NCBI GenBank assembly: GCA_019009955.1
Contig: CM032230.1
Location: 122,330,501-122,394,500, forward strand
Source: Riptortus pedestris
Taxonomy: Eukaryota > Arthropoda > Insecta > Hemiptera > Alydidae
DNA length: 64,000 nucleotides
Reading direction: 5' to 3'
Shown here: piece by piece, positions 40,001 to 47,195 of the stretch
How positions within the stretch are numbered: the stretch's first letter is position 1
Layout: every line of letters starts with the position of its first letter
The notes under the pieces: model-generated
What the model was told of the DNA's origin: nothing
Databases searched by the model: none
Seen by the model: only the letters and a program-made list of their open reading frames with translations
Position numbers and translations under genes: made by a program

Positions 40001-41386
40001 ACAGTTTTGTTGACATTTAAAAATGTTTTTTTTTTTTACTGTATTATTGCAATTTAATAATATCTCATGTCCTTTGTCTTCTTGAGTGTTTCCTGTTTCT
40101 TGTGATATAAGTACTTTTATTATGTTGCACTTACTTTGCTTGTGACCGCTTGTATGAAGCCTTTTGCATTCTAATATCCTCTATAGAAATAGTTGTAAAT
40201 CAAGCAGTGAAATTACTCTCTGCTATACAAAGAGAGAAGCACTATTTATTTAAATTTGTTTAGATTTAAGATTTTTTTTTTAATGAGATACCATTTTGTC
40301 ATGTTGAAAAAAATGTTCAGATAGTGTAAATATGGATAAGACCGAGATAATTCATTGAGTGTGCCCAGTAAGCCTCTCACACTAAGATTTGGCAAAATTA
40401 AATGGGCTTTGGAAAAGAGTTGTTTGATTTATTTAATATAATTAACGATCATTGGCTTTGGATGTCTGAATTTGACTCCTAGTAGTGCAAAAACTGAATT
40501 ATTATTTTTATTATTAATTATTTACTGACAGTGTATTCCATTTAAAATACTACTTTCAATTGTTTAGAATACATAAAAATAGAATATCAACATTAATATA
40601 AACAATTTAACAGGCTTCCATGATCTAAATATGTATTTCACACTGTTTCAATCTTTTAAAAATGGAATAACCTAGTGTAACATTCTCTTATTATTGAAGA
40701 TGAAAATAATAAAGATTTATTTCACTTTCACTCAAAATTATGTTTCCCCTAATTAAATATTTATTTATTTTTAATATTTTCTATTTACATGGTTAATTTT
40801 GTCCAGTTCTTTGATAGAGTTAGATGATTTTACTAAATATATTGAATCATATTCTTTATCAAACCACCTAGAGTTGAGTACTAAACCTTCATTTAACCAT
40901 CCCCGCTAGCTAGCTGAAATTATGTAAAAACAAAAAGCAATAAATTCATAATACTTTTGGTAGTACCTTAGCTCAAAATTAGTTATTTGAAATAATTGTT
41001 TTCCACACATTATAGTCACAAAAACAATTGGAATCTGAGTACGAACATCACTTTGCTTTTAATCTTAGCAGCCGGTAAGAATTTATATTAATTTTCATTT
41101 TCATATAATCGTAGAAGTAACCATTTCCTCAAAAAGAGAAACTGCTGGATTATTATATACATATTTCACAATATACACTATGCATATTTCCCAATACACA
41201 CATCTTAATACTGTGCAGTAATACTTTTAATTAGATGTAGTAGACTGGTTTAATTAATATAAATGTAATTTAATTGATGTATAATAATGAACAATTGTTA
41301 TAGGAGTAAGTACTCGCCCTCCTCGGCCAACTCCTCCACCGCCTCCTGTATTAACAAGCCCAAAGAAAGAGAGCACGGACCTTTAG
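11809..41386 (+). CDS. RhoGAP92B: BAR-RhoGAP protein, ARHGAP17/44 (RICH/Nadrin) family, 13 exons, 5' partial
   Basis: Thirteen exons with AG/GT borders and matching phases join into 759 codons plus stop: 11809-11882, 12909-13097, 13857-13959, 17467-17617, 19089-19238, 20620-20791, 24203-24421, 26218-26297, 27759-27900, 31116-31815, 34860-34965, 36976-37086, 41304-41386. Residues 1-~172 are the BAR region from about residue 70 of the human protein onward. Residues ~180-375 are the RhoGAP domain, with the arginine finger in EEGLFRVAPG (Arg ~219), the KSYLRELPDPLL helix and PQNIAIVIAPNIIW with its conserved Asn. WFFPGEIDF closes the domain as in ARHGAP17. The tail is low-complexity and charged, has proline SH3 ligands, and ends ESTDL, like the ESTAL PDZ ligand of vertebrate ARHGAP44. 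Known family role: BAR binds curved membrane and the GAP domain stimulates GTP hydrolysis by Rac/Cdc42. The N-terminal exons were not found and probably lie upstream. Family assignment is firm; ortholog-level naming is inference. Confidence 0.93.
11883..12908 (+). other. RhoGAP intron a
   Basis: AT-rich. A 68-codon plus-strand frame at 12277-12483 has protein-like composition but no recognised match and no splice continuity with the gene. Confidence 0.6.
12909..13097 (+). CDS. RhoGAP92B: RhoGAP exon b (BAR)
   Basis: Acceptor attttcag, donor AG|GTAAGC. Phase 2 in, phase 2 out. Contains DCGKLQMCLANAIVDHEMKV and DYPNIIKMKRNLSKLILDMD, matching the middle BAR helix of the ARHGAP17 family (ETCGDAENQLALEL..., PNIQKQRKQLARLVLDWDS). 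Confidence 0.9.
13345..13612. repeat. intronic long imperfect palindrome (hairpin)
   Basis: The left arm (~13351-13470) and the reverse complement of the right arm (~13491-13610) share in order GTTCTTGAG, CAGCAT, AACTCCAG, AGTGTC, CAACC, ATTTTACAATTG, CTTCT and CTTGTTTAT, with substitutions and small indels between. Spacer is about 20 nt. The transcript of either strand could fold into a ~120-bp stem. It lies in RhoGAP intron 13098-13856 and is markedly less AT-rich than its flanks. It may be an old foldback transposon or a source of small RNAs; the sequence does not decide. Confidence 0.75.
13857..13959 (+). CDS. RhoGAP92B: RhoGAP exon c (BAR)
   Basis: Acceptor cttgaag, donor CGT|GTAAGT. 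Phase 2 in, phase 0 out. Contains KVDSIRDELEEAETKVEQCR, matching SKIDTLKEEMDEAGNKVEQC in the human BAR domain. A Gly/Pro-rich loop (HGPGGPGS) precedes it. Confidence 0.92.
14440..14494. repeat. (TA)n microsatellite at Tc3-like insertion point
   Basis: Perfect TA run abutting the left inverted repeat. Confidence 0.9.
14496..16046 (-). mobile_element. Tc3-like Tc1/mariner element, 1.55 kb
   Basis: Inverted repeats of about 46 bp with ~2 mismatches (AGGTCCGGGACGAAAAGATA at the left end, the reverse complement at the right end), flanked by TA on both sides inside a (TA)n tract, as expected for TA-target insertion. Encodes a damaged DD34E transposase on minus. A TCCTTAAT-type short tandem repeat lies at ~15915-15985 near the right end. 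It sits in the RhoGAP intron 13960-17466. Confidence 0.93.
14753..15749 (-). pseudogene. Tc3-like transposase, frameshifted
   Basis: N-terminal part (15282-15749) has a paired helix-turn-helix DNA-binding region (MGRAKSLSPGEKNIIQRMK...; GRSRKVILNFL; LTARQIAARAG). Catalytic residues: Asp of FTDEKK, Asp of LQDNAPVH, Glu of IIENVW, spaced D-34-E. A one-base shift in an A run (plus 15301-15310) separates the frames and a TAA after YSGSR interrupts the C-terminal ~55 codons, which continue in frame to TGA at 14753-14755. Length and GPDGW, GGGSVMIWG, DWPARSPD motifs match the Tc3 clade. Non-functional as assembled, though the A-run shift could be a sequencing error. Confidence 0.9.
16270..16600. 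repeat. degenerate SINE-like repeat
   Basis: Contains GGCCATGTTCAAACCTTGGG and CAGACTTTGGCTGTTCATGG...GCTGTTGAGCC, the latter echoed by the element at 17105 (GCAGACCTTCATAGGCTGTTG). Probably a related decayed SINE. Confidence 0.45.
17105..17345 (+). repeat. tRNA-derived SINE, second family
   Basis: Head resembles a tRNA promoter: AGTGATCTAGTGATTAAAGC (A-box-like) and AAATTCAAATCCTG (B-box-like, compare GGTTCRANTCC), preceded by a G run. The body ends with GGCAGACCTTCATAGGCTG. Located in the RhoGAP intron just before exon 17467-17617. Confidence 0.5.
17467..17617 (+). CDS. RhoGAP92B: RhoGAP exon d (BAR C-terminal helix)
   Basis: Acceptor tttcaattag, donor ATTG|GTAAAT. Phase 0 in, phase 1 out. 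Encodes DALACEMLQLIARESELSM and LQKNYHQTAVAILDEIIPEM, the last BAR helix (human QADYHRKALAVLEKTLPEM). Confidence 0.92.
17724..17787. repeat. (CA)n microsatellite
   Basis: 64-bp CA run in the RhoGAP intron 17618-19088; the rest of that intron is AT-rich and empty apart from the 18548 TA complex. Confidence 0.95.
18548..18622. repeat. interrupted (TA)n with AGAT/ATCT palindromes
   Basis: TA runs broken by alternating TCTA and TAGA, producing several nested self-complementary stretches. Confidence 0.85.
19089..19238 (+). CDS. RhoGAP92B: RhoGAP exon e (start of GAP domain, arginine finger)
   Basis: Acceptor gttttcag, donor CCAG|GTAAGA. Phase 1 in, phase 1 out. Encodes KPVFGKPLEEHLRVTDRKIA and EEGLFRVAPG. 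The Arg of GLFRV is the catalytic arginine finger, so the domain should be active. Confidence 0.95.
19239..20619 (+). other. RhoGAP intron e
   Basis: AT-rich; short frames at 19758-20000 and 20289-20477 are incoherent. No element recognised. Confidence 0.5.
20620..20791 (+). CDS. RhoGAP92B: RhoGAP exon f (GAP domain)
   Basis: Acceptor tgtttttag, donor CCAA|GTAAAG. Phase 1 in, phase 2 out. Encodes GASKLRRMKLSLDAHC and LKSYLRELPDPLLTHQLYEQ, the canonical RhoGAP Lys-Ser-Tyr-Leu-Arg-Glu-Leu-Pro core. The foldback element begins about 40 nt after its donor. Confidence 0.96.
20829..24090. mobile_element. foldback element, two ~1.4-kb inverted arms
   Basis: The left arm (20829 to ~22244) is repeated inverted at ~22716-24090. 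Outer ends read AAAATTGTAACCTCTGTCTG and its complement, then a TTTG/CAAA tetranucleotide run, then TCACGCATAAACGGCTGAAC. Each arm contains about three ~300-bp tandem subunits with GACGGGCAGGAGTGGGGGTTA-type cores (left ~20990, 21290, 21600; right ~23100, 23330, 23640). Inner ends carry ACCCGGCTTCGCCCGGG-like blocks near 22215 and 22735. The ~470-bp centre is AT-rich without a transposase. It fills almost all of a RhoGAP intron. I cannot place it in a named superfamily; FB-like architecture is clear. Confidence 0.88.
20940..20966. repeat. (TTTG)n in left foldback arm
   Basis: Tetranucleotide run mirrored by CAAA units at about 23950-23970 in the right arm. Confidence 0.85.
24084..24119. repeat. 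(TA)n at right end of foldback element
   Basis: Perfect TA run adjoining the right arm, about 85 bp before exon 24203. Confidence 0.9.
24203..24421 (+). CDS. RhoGAP92B: RhoGAP exon g (GAP domain)
   Basis: Acceptor attattttag, donor AGG|GTAAGC. Phase 2 in, phase 2 out. Encodes LPQANFDNLQYLIKFLATLA and NKMTPQNIAIVIAPNIIW, the GAP segment with the conserved Lys-Met-Thr-Pro-x-Asn-Ile-Ala motif. Confidence 0.96.
24635..25443 (+). mobile_element. mariner with 5' end replaced by inverted 3' end
   Basis: The 3' ~210 bp (25232-25442, C-terminal coding region, UTR and terminal repeat GGGCGTATTGAAAAGTAAGG) is present inverted at 24638-24848. The arms are nearly identical, so the rearrangement is recent. 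Between them is the C-terminal half of a DD34D transposase. A TA lies at 24633-24634 on the left and 25443-25444 on the right. Located in the RhoGAP intron 24422-26217. Confidence 0.92.
24870..25345 (+). pseudogene. mariner transposase, C-terminal half
   Basis: Frame reads VLLVDFMPKGTTINSESYCE, then one in-frame stop near 25010, then VCLLHDNARPHVSHQT and DIIDHPPYSLDLAPSDYHLF, ending VEK-stop at 25343-25345. Asp of HDNARPH to Asp of APSDYHLF is D-34-D, the mariner signature. The first catalytic Asp and the DNA-binding domain are missing, replaced by the inverted 3' end. Confidence 0.9.
25444..26217 (+). other. RhoGAP intron g, remainder
   Basis: Contains a short duplication around 25490-25590 (GGCTCATATATAAACCAGC / GGCTCGTATATAAGCCAGCC) and a poly-T at 25681-25698. 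Otherwise AT-rich. Confidence 0.45.
26218..26297 (+). CDS. RhoGAP92B: RhoGAP exon h (end of GAP domain)
   Basis: Acceptor ttaacag, donor GGAG|GTAAGA. Phase 2 in, phase 1 out. Encodes QNMTTANLHSVIVDCLVSFS and DWFFPG, equivalent to ARHGAP17 HADWFFPEE. Confidence 0.92.
26403..26580 (-). repeat. tRNA-derived SINE copy
   Basis: Reverse complement carries ATTGGTCTTATGCACCTGAT, GCCATGGGTTCTGCTTGGGC (B-box-like region), AATAGGAATTTATTTA and AAAAGGGTGCTAACCTGTAG, in the same order as the copies at 55345 and 58010. In RhoGAP intron 26298-27758; the rest of the intron is AT-rich without a gene. Confidence 0.7.
27759..27900 (+). CDS. RhoGAP92B: RhoGAP exon i (post-GAP linker)
   Basis: Acceptor aatttcag, donor AGCAG|GTAAGT. 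Phase 1 in, phase 2 out. Starts EIDFYV (family VEFNV) and then becomes a Ser/His-rich linker including HSNDSLSEHS, a likely disordered region. Confidence 0.88.
27901..29535 (+). other. RhoGAP intron i, 5' part
   Basis: No gene seen. GGCAGAGTGAATAGAATGGT near 29150 looks like a decayed SINE head, unproven. Confidence 0.4.
29536..30072 (+). repeat. Rpt-A copy, ~0.54 kb
   Basis: AGCTGATTCCCTTAAG, TGTACTCATGATGC, ATCCATCGACCCTACC, AGGTCCGTTTAAAACTG then a short TA run, AAACTCGATATTTAAACG, GGGAGGGGGGGGGG, and the end GGGAAATCTGCTTAGTTAAC plus CAGCCCCTGCGTGATGGACTTTT. Block order as at 10826. It lacks the CTAGCGGTC block between the TA run and the body. Confidence 0.8.
30073..31115 (+). other. RhoGAP intron i, 3' part
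   Basis: AT-rich, no element recognised. Confidence 0.45.
31116..31815 (+). CDS. RhoGAP92B: RhoGAP exon j (large disordered tail exon)
   Basis: Acceptor tttatag, donor GAG|GTAATT. Phase 2 in, phase 0 out, 700 bp open throughout. It begins SPPHGSPKPAVRSRKQKPAA, continues as a Lys/Glu/Ser-rich low-complexity stretch, then carries two proline motifs, RKPPRPMPR and PAIPERPPQLQRP, that look like SH3 ligands. An antisense reading with Phe runs is a shadow of the Lys/Glu codons. Confidence 0.92.
32105..33590 (+). pseudogene. decayed non-LTR retrotransposon
   Basis: Scattered motifs in changing frames but correct order: endonuclease-like HAPCEDEEVEELSAYAF and DLVLVDFNGK (32119-32270; compare GDFNAK), RT motif HLFTDFLQAFERVSR near 32783-32828 (compare LFIDFKQAFD), TTGLRQ near 32945 (compare GLRQG), then GRLRWIQQERMDLSRL at 33297-33345 (compare GRLRWLGHVERM) and a C-terminal CRLIVELIAIHAGRG piece. 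Multiple stops and shifts; not functional. Lies in RhoGAP intron 31816-34859. Confidence 0.72.
33766..33833. repeat. (TG)n(TA)n compound microsatellite
   Basis: TG run followed by TA run. Confidence 0.95.
34020..34066. repeat. (TA)n microsatellite
   Basis: Perfect TA run. Confidence 0.95.
34205..34450 (+). repeat. degenerate Rpt-A fragment (possible)
   Basis: TTCATGTAAAACAAAAGATGAAG, TAATGGCTAAATGAGCCTAG, GAGGGAGGG, and AGCCATCAGTAAACAACCAC-TCCTACTTA echo the middle and 3' blocks of Rpt-A in order. Strongly diverged. Confidence 0.45.
34860..34965 (+). CDS. RhoGAP92B: RhoGAP exon k (tail)
   Basis: Acceptor cttttaaag, donor TCAG|GTAAGA. Phase 0 in, phase 1 out, so it fits between its neighbours. 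Encodes ERNISLERTHMYSV and QQVAIIQVNTDKVPND. No family motif is recognised here; support is the splice signals and phase. Confidence 0.72.
34966..36975 (+). other. RhoGAP intron k
   Basis: AT-rich without recognised features; a SINE-like trace near 35280-35345. Confidence 0.4.
36976..37086 (+). CDS. RhoGAP92B: RhoGAP exon l (tail)
   Basis: Acceptor attgtcacag, donor ACTG|GTTTGT (weaker than the others). Phase 1 in, phase 1 out. Encodes GELSPGEKPEKPKKPESLM and RAASEGSIIDTG. RAASEG resembles a basophilic-kinase site. Confidence 0.75.
37087..41303 (+). other. RhoGAP intron l (4.2 kb)
   Basis: No coding exon recognised. Segment 37700-38345 is less AT-rich; on minus, 37810-37935 contains an acidic run (SDFDEDPDDKTSK) that could be part of a decayed transposase, unproven. 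The remainder is AT-rich. Confidence 0.4.
41304..41386 (+). CDS. RhoGAP92B: RhoGAP terminal exon with PDZ ligand
   Basis: Acceptor attgttatag, phase 1 in. Encodes VSTRPPRPTPPPPPV..., a polyproline SH3/WW-type ligand, then PKKESTDL and TAG. Ser/Thr-x-Leu at the C-terminus is a class I PDZ ligand. Vertebrate ARHGAP44 ends ESTAL and uses it to bind Shank proteins, so the tail supports the family call. Confidence 0.87.
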
Positions 41387-43240
41387 TTTGTCAAACAGCT
41401 ATAGCTGTCATTTACCTTTTGTTTTATGTTAGTTAAGAGCTTTAGTTGAAACTATATGACACATATTGTTATAGAAACTAAATAATTTAGTAATTTATTG
41501 ATTGACTGAACCTGTAAATACAGGCTTAATAGACATTATTAGTATATTTTGACTGGTGCTGATTGAGTTACCTGATCCATACACTTTGGATGGCATACAA
41601 GCTAGTGATTTAGTTTGCCATGTACAAGTTAATTTCTTTACATTTTATCTATTATACATAAACTAAGTTACTCGCATAAGCTTTTGAGGTTCAGTAATAT
41701 CTTCCAGATTTGTTCCACTTATATTACTAAAATTATTAAGGCCCTCCAAATTGCAACAGATATAGTTAAGATGTAACTGTGAAGACAGTCTTATCCCACC
41801 ATTAATTTTAGAACACTGATGCTTTGTAACACTTATTAGAATTATGAACTTTATTGTTTTTTGCACTAGGGTGTGTTCCCATTAATGAAGTTTTTTTTTT
41901 TATTTTTTACTTTCATATCTATAAATCAAATATTCAATAAACTCTGTGTAAAATTCCTGATCATAAATTCTCCATGCCTAACATATGTAGCAATCAATAT
42001 TAGAATCTGCAATTGTACTCAAAAGTTTCAATTTTGTATGTATAGTCACTTAGGCAAAAGTACACTTCATTTAATTATTAGTTGTCTACTTATTTATGTT
42101 TCTATTGGATAGTATTCCCAATAATTTTGAATTTGAAAAATAAGGATAAACAAGTTTAATTTGAATTAAAGGAAAATATGAAATAATTATTCCGTTTGGC
42201 ATTCATCAATAAACTAATGTAAACAGTTTCTAAATTTAATTAATTATCCTTTATATACTTTAATTCACCATTATAACATAAAAACAATAATAATTTTAGC
42301 TTTAATTTACACAAAAATAAGTACTAAATGCTCTCTTTTTACTTTATTACATAATTTCTTGGACTTTTTAAAAACTTAGTTTAGCGTCTTCCAAGTGATT
42401 AATTTAAAAAGCTAAGCTTGTATATACATATACATTTATTATATGTGATACCTAATTGTTATTTGAGTAATTCTAAAAATGGAATTGAATGTAACTGAAT
42501 TTTTCTTGTGCCTACATTTTTTTATTGTATATTTTTTAAAAATTTGTTGAATATTGTGATCTATTTATATATATAAATGTATTATTCAATTTGTACATTG
42601 TTGTCAATAGATAGTTATTTTTATTTTAAATATTATATCTATAAATATATTGAAAATGTGTTTTATTTATTTTTAATTGTATTTGTTCACCTGAAGTTGC
42701 ATAAATGTAAATATGGTTTACTTTAATCTTTTAATTAATTTTAAGCTACGCTTATTAAAATGAGGTGCAAATTTGTGTACTTTTTCCAGTTGGTGGAAAT
42801 TTGTTTTTTTCATAAATACTTTAAACAAGATTTTATTGCAAAAATTTATTATTTATAATGTTCTGATGAAAAGAACTATTAATTTGTGAGTTTGATGTTT
42901 AATTCTAGTCTACTTTTCACATCCCATTAAAATAAGGAAAAGAAAATGTATACATTTACCACCTTCATTTGGAAAAAAAAATGTGCTTTTTATTTTTTAA
43001 CTATTCAAAATAAGTATGTAAATTTTTGTTGGTTATACCCAGTAATTTATTATTGTTATTATTCTCTTAATTATTATAACTCCTTTCTGCTTATTTTACT
43101 ATTAGAGAATTAATTTTCATCAAGTTTGGGATGTTTCACAAAGTTTTACTAAAAATAAATACTTTTGATTGGGCTTATGCTCGACCCAAAGTATTCTGTA
43201 ACTGAATAAGATCACGTTTTTTAACAATAAAAATAAATAT
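41387..43240 (+). other. 3' UTR and downstream flank of the RhoGAP gene
   Basis: AT-rich sequence after the TAG stop, without a coding exon. The first AATAAA is at 41936-41941; further AATAAA motifs lie near 42208 and 43227. Which is used cannot be told from the sequence. Confidence 0.5.
41936..41941 (+). promoter_or_regulatory. candidate polyadenylation signal AATAAA
   Basis: First canonical hexamer after the RhoGAP stop, about 550 nt into the 3' UTR. Alternatives exist downstream. Confidence 0.35.
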
Positions 43241-44280
43241 TTAAAAATTAGTAGTAAGTTTTAATGTTACACCCCTTTTCCTTTTCAAAATTGTAATAGC
43301 TTTCCATTCTTCTATCCTGGCAAACATTTATACACCTCTTAATCAATGTGGTTTAGATACCACTTTTAGCTTCTGTCTAAAGAGGCCAAGCAGGATCTTA
43401 TTACTCTGTTAACTAAATTTGTTGTTGAGGATTATTCTGAAAAGAGAAAAGATACAAAAACTTCTGAGAACTTTTACAAATGATTCTTTGCTGGTTTTCT
43501 GTTCTATCTTAAGTATGATATTCTTGGATGTGTGTGTTTTATGACTCTTCTTGAACACAAACCTTTGAAAAAACTTCTTTTCCACAAAAGTCCTATAAAT
43601 GTGATTACTATATCACATTTTGATCTGATTTTATTTAGTGGTATTACTAACAAAAGAAAAATTTCGAGTAAAGACTTCAATAATTTATACAGTATATAAA
43701 TGCCCCAAACCGAAGGTATCACATGTTTAATATTTAAGGGTGGCAGTAATAAGTTGTACTGATGTCGGTTAATTACATATCTCTCTACTATATTCTCAAC
43801 TTAGACTATGAATACAAAAATATGTCTAATAATGCGAGGTTGAGCTTGCTTGCACAAACAGTTCTTACAATAGTAATACAGGATGGTTAAAATTTTATTT
43901 AAGAAACATTGTTCAAGAAGTTATTCAATACTAATGAAAATATTGTAAGGAAGATATGGAATCAATCACTTACGTTGTGGATACTGTTTGATTGGTGGAT
44001 TTGTATTAATGAATCTGATATTCAATGCTTTTAAGAGAGCAGAATCCAGTGAATGGTTTTTGTTAAAGGAATGAAACTAAACACACTACCAAAAGAAAGA
44101 AAACAAATCAGAGTGCATGGATTGACATGTATATAACAATTTTAGGGCATAATATAAAAACAATTTATACATTTTGTTCCTTCCCTGAATCTCCACTCCT
44201 CATCTGAATTTATACCTCAACTAACAATCCATAGTTTTACAGGCAACGTTTTAAATATTGTGTTTTGTTACAATAAAAGA
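43241..44280. other. intergenic, no gene seen
   Basis: AT-rich, short incoherent frames only. Confidence 0.45.
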
Positions 44281-44284
44281 AGAA

Positions 44285-44395
44285 TTACAACTACTAGAGT
44301 GGTAACAGATCAATATGTACACAAAATTCAAATGGGTCTCATTTTTGTCATCTAAAAGGTCCATAAGCCCCTCTTCAGGGAAATCTGCTAATTAG
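44285..44395 (-). repeat. Rpt-A head fragment
   Basis: ACTAGAGTGGTAACAGATCAATATGTAC, GGGTCTCATTTTTGTCATCT and CTTCAGGGAAATCTGCTAATTA give the inverted head of Rpt-A. Confidence 0.6.
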
Positions 44396-44678
44396 TTAAA
44401 TTTTTGAGCACCAACAATAAAGTGAATATATAAAAGTACACTAAATCCTTTTAAAAGAAATCCCTAAATATTTATTTTTGATGCCGGAAGTAGGAGTTCA
44501 AATATAGGGAATGATGAGTTCAGGCCTGAGTTCCATAGCGGTATCAACTACTATTCCTTATAGCACTTCAAAATGGCACGGATTGTGCTGAAAGGCCTAG
44601 TGCAGTAAAGTAAAATCTACATAGTGGAAAGACTTTTATTCATCCCTATATTAAATATTTTCATTAAGGAAATTGTAA

Positions 44679-44916
44679 GGGTGAAGTGTAGTTTAGTCCC
44701 CCCGTACGCCATCTTGTATCGTCACCATCTAAGGATCCAACAAGTTAGGTGAGTTAAAAAAAATTAAAATCCACACCCTTGGTGTAACCACCGATGGCGT
44801 ATTTTTGAATGCGGTCAATAAAGTGTTAAAAAAGATAAATTTAGAAAAACAAAATGGCCACAGTCGTCATTTTGAAAAGTATGCCACCAAGGGTGGGACT
44901 AAACTACACTTTCACC
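44679..44916. mobile_element. MITE, 238 bp, 8-bp target duplication
   Basis: Left end GGTGAAGTGTAGTTTAGTCC and right end (reverse complement) GGTGAAAGTGTAGTTTAGTC form inverted repeats. Flanks AATTGTAA / AATTATAA look like an 8-bp target-site duplication with one mismatch, which fits hAT- or P-type transposition. No coding capacity. Confidence 0.78.
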
Positions 44917-45242
44917 AATTATAAGATAGTGGTTAGAGTTTGTAAACTTATGTTGCCCAAGAACGCCCTAGCAACCATAGGTATTTGGGAACATTCTTGA
45001 GACTTACTGCCTAGTTCAACAATTTGGAAGTCACTGCAATATAACAAACATTAGCTAAAATGTATTACAGGATATTTCATTATATAATTTATATTACAGC
45101 AATTTTTTAGTATAAGATTAGGATGAAGAGTTGTTAAAATTGTTTTATGGGCCCATTTATGAACCTTGCTTTAGTATATTAGATATCCAATATTTTTGGT
45201 TTAATAAGGCAATAAAGAAGACAAAATACAATTCTAAAATTT

Positions 45243-46850
45243 TTTATTCAGATAAATAATTTCTTTTTTAAATATTTACATAAGTCAGTGATATTCAATA
45301 AGCAACAACACCATAGGTATATTTAATATACATTATGATCATTTGTTCTAATCTAATGTAATTTCATTATCAGAATAATTTAAGTAATATACAGAATCTT
45401 AAACAAATACTGCTATTATACAATTTTTACAAATTCTATATTTAATAAAATTGAACAAAAAGGAAAAAAAAAACATTTAATGAATAACTTTCATGTTCTA
45501 TAGCAGCGAGAACAATGAGGAACAAATGATTATATTAGGGGGAAATATAACCTTTTTTTTTATTTTCATTGTCCAAAACAATGTCTGAGAAATAAATGTA
45601 GGGCTTAAGAATTAGTAATACAAACATTTTTGGATAAGGTCGGTTTGTGTCCAGAAAGAAATAATTATTTGATTATAATTACCCATGTATCCCCCTTAAT
45701 TCCATTAAAATTATCCTTTCTCATATATCCCTTTGAAAAAGATATTAAAACCAAAAGTTCATTGCTTGACTGAAAAATACAATCATTAATATCTATTTCA
45801 ACGCACATTACAGTAATACTATTCCAACAGAATTTAGACCTTTAAACACTAATTGCTAGACAAAACAGTAAGGTGCAACACAAATTTAAAATTAACTTAA
45901 GATTCTATCAAGAATCCACTGGAATATAATTTTTTTGTTTTATTCAGGAGACATATATACCACGTCAAATATTCAATATAAGAACAAAGACTGACATAAT
46001 AGTGAGATTATTCAATTTATCTAATTAATTGGAAGTGATATTGATTGATGAAGAGATTCCAAAATTGTTGGCAAAACATGTAAATATATATTGGGCAGTA
46101 GAAAAGATCTCACGTCAAAATCATGTAAATATAATTTTAAAACATTTTTGTAATAAATTTTCAAATATATTGACCGACAAAGGTACAATTAAATTACGGC
46201 AAACAAAAAGGCATGATTGTATGAGCCTTGAGTTATTTGAGACAATCAAATAAACTAGAGACTGACTATGTACTTTCTATAATTAAAACAACTAATAACA
46301 ATCTAAAAACCATATACCTATGTTTGGTGTATTATTATTTTTTTTTACATAAAAAATATGAAATAAAACTCATACAATTCAACTAATGCATACAAAAATC
46401 TAACTAAAACAAGTTTCAGAGGACAGGAATAACAGTAAATATTAGAATAATATCTTATTTTCAAATACAAAATGTTGAAATTTTTTTCCAAAAAATAGGT
46501 GCAGCTCTCTGAATAGTCATTGAATGAACCAATACAAATAACATAATTTTTTCGTGTAAGTACAAAAGAATTATTGAGTGATTATTTAAAAATAATGTAA
46601 CATACCATTCTTGATAATCTTAATCTTAAATACATGAAGGGTGTATCAAATCTGGTCCTAGCTGTTACATAAACTGCAATTAAGGCTAAGCTAAATTTGG
46701 AATGTTTAGTTGATTTTTCTCTCATACATGGAATTCCAATTTTTTTTCGTTAATAACTTACTGAGAAATCAAAGAAATTCGCTGTGTGGGAGAAACAATC
46801 TTGAAACTGAGAATCTGTTCATGTTTTATTACCTTAGCTCCATGACAGTT
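45243..46850 (-). other. 3' UTR / downstream flank of RNASEK copy 1
   Basis: AT-rich and without coding signal. Blocks at about 46140-46260 and 45460-45540 (for example GAACAAATGATTA on plus) recur downstream of copy 2 near 49010-49130 and 48880-48970, showing the duplicated unit includes the 3' UTR. AATAAA on the minus strand lies at 45243-45248. A short open frame at 46029-46253 is a chance reading. Confidence 0.5.
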
Positions 46851-47135
46851 TTATACATGGGTACGGCTATTCACATAAAATTGGTAGCTACTAAATGCCA
46901 GAGTGATGAAGTATAAGCAAGCAGCTATCCAACAGTTGTATGCATTAACTGAATATCCTTCATAAGCAGCATTATAGAAAGCTTTTGCATCAGGGTAGTC
47001 CTCCTCAAGGGGCAAATCTTCTAGCAAGGCTACGCTGTGGAAATAATAAAATATTCCCATAAGCCCGAGCTGAATAATTCCCCATATGCTGATAACGACT
47101 CCGCAAAGTGAAAACTTCGGCCCACAGATTTTCAT
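46851..47135 (-). CDS. RNASEK: Ribonuclease kappa, copy 1
   Basis: Uninterrupted 94-codon frame starting ATG AAA ATC TGT. The 94-residue product has the family pattern: N-terminal MKICGPKFSLCGVVISIWG entering a first membrane helix (~residues 10-32), a lumenal loop with HSVALLEDLPLEEDYPDA, then NAYNCWIAACLYFITLAF as the second helix. Known family facts: RNASEK is a ~95-residue two-pass membrane protein, described as an endoribonuclease and as a V-ATPase accessory factor in endosomal acidification. An in-frame 5' extension (to 47180) has only a GTG start and aligns with the 5' UTR of copy 2, so the ATG is preferred. No intron interrupts the coding sequence. It is one of a tandem pair with the gene at 49448-49732. 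Confidence 0.95.
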   Translation of the reverse strand: MKICGPKFSLCGVVISIWGIIQLGLMGIFYYFHSVALLEDLPLEEDYPDAKAFYNAAYEGYSVNAYNCWIAACLYFITLAFSSYQFYVNSRTHV

Positions 47136-47195
47136 CTTGGAATTACTTTTTAAGTCTGTAAAGAAGTAGTACACGCCCACTAACTCAAAAGGAAC

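Noticed and set aside
46029..46253. 74-codon plus-strand frame
   Set aside because: Overlaps the duplicated 3' flank of RNASEK on the other strand; the homologous block at 49010-49130 is not open.
47136..47180. In-frame 15-codon N-terminal extension of RNASEK copy 1
   Set aside because: Uses GTG, aligns to 5' UTR in copy 2, and the family begins at the ATG.
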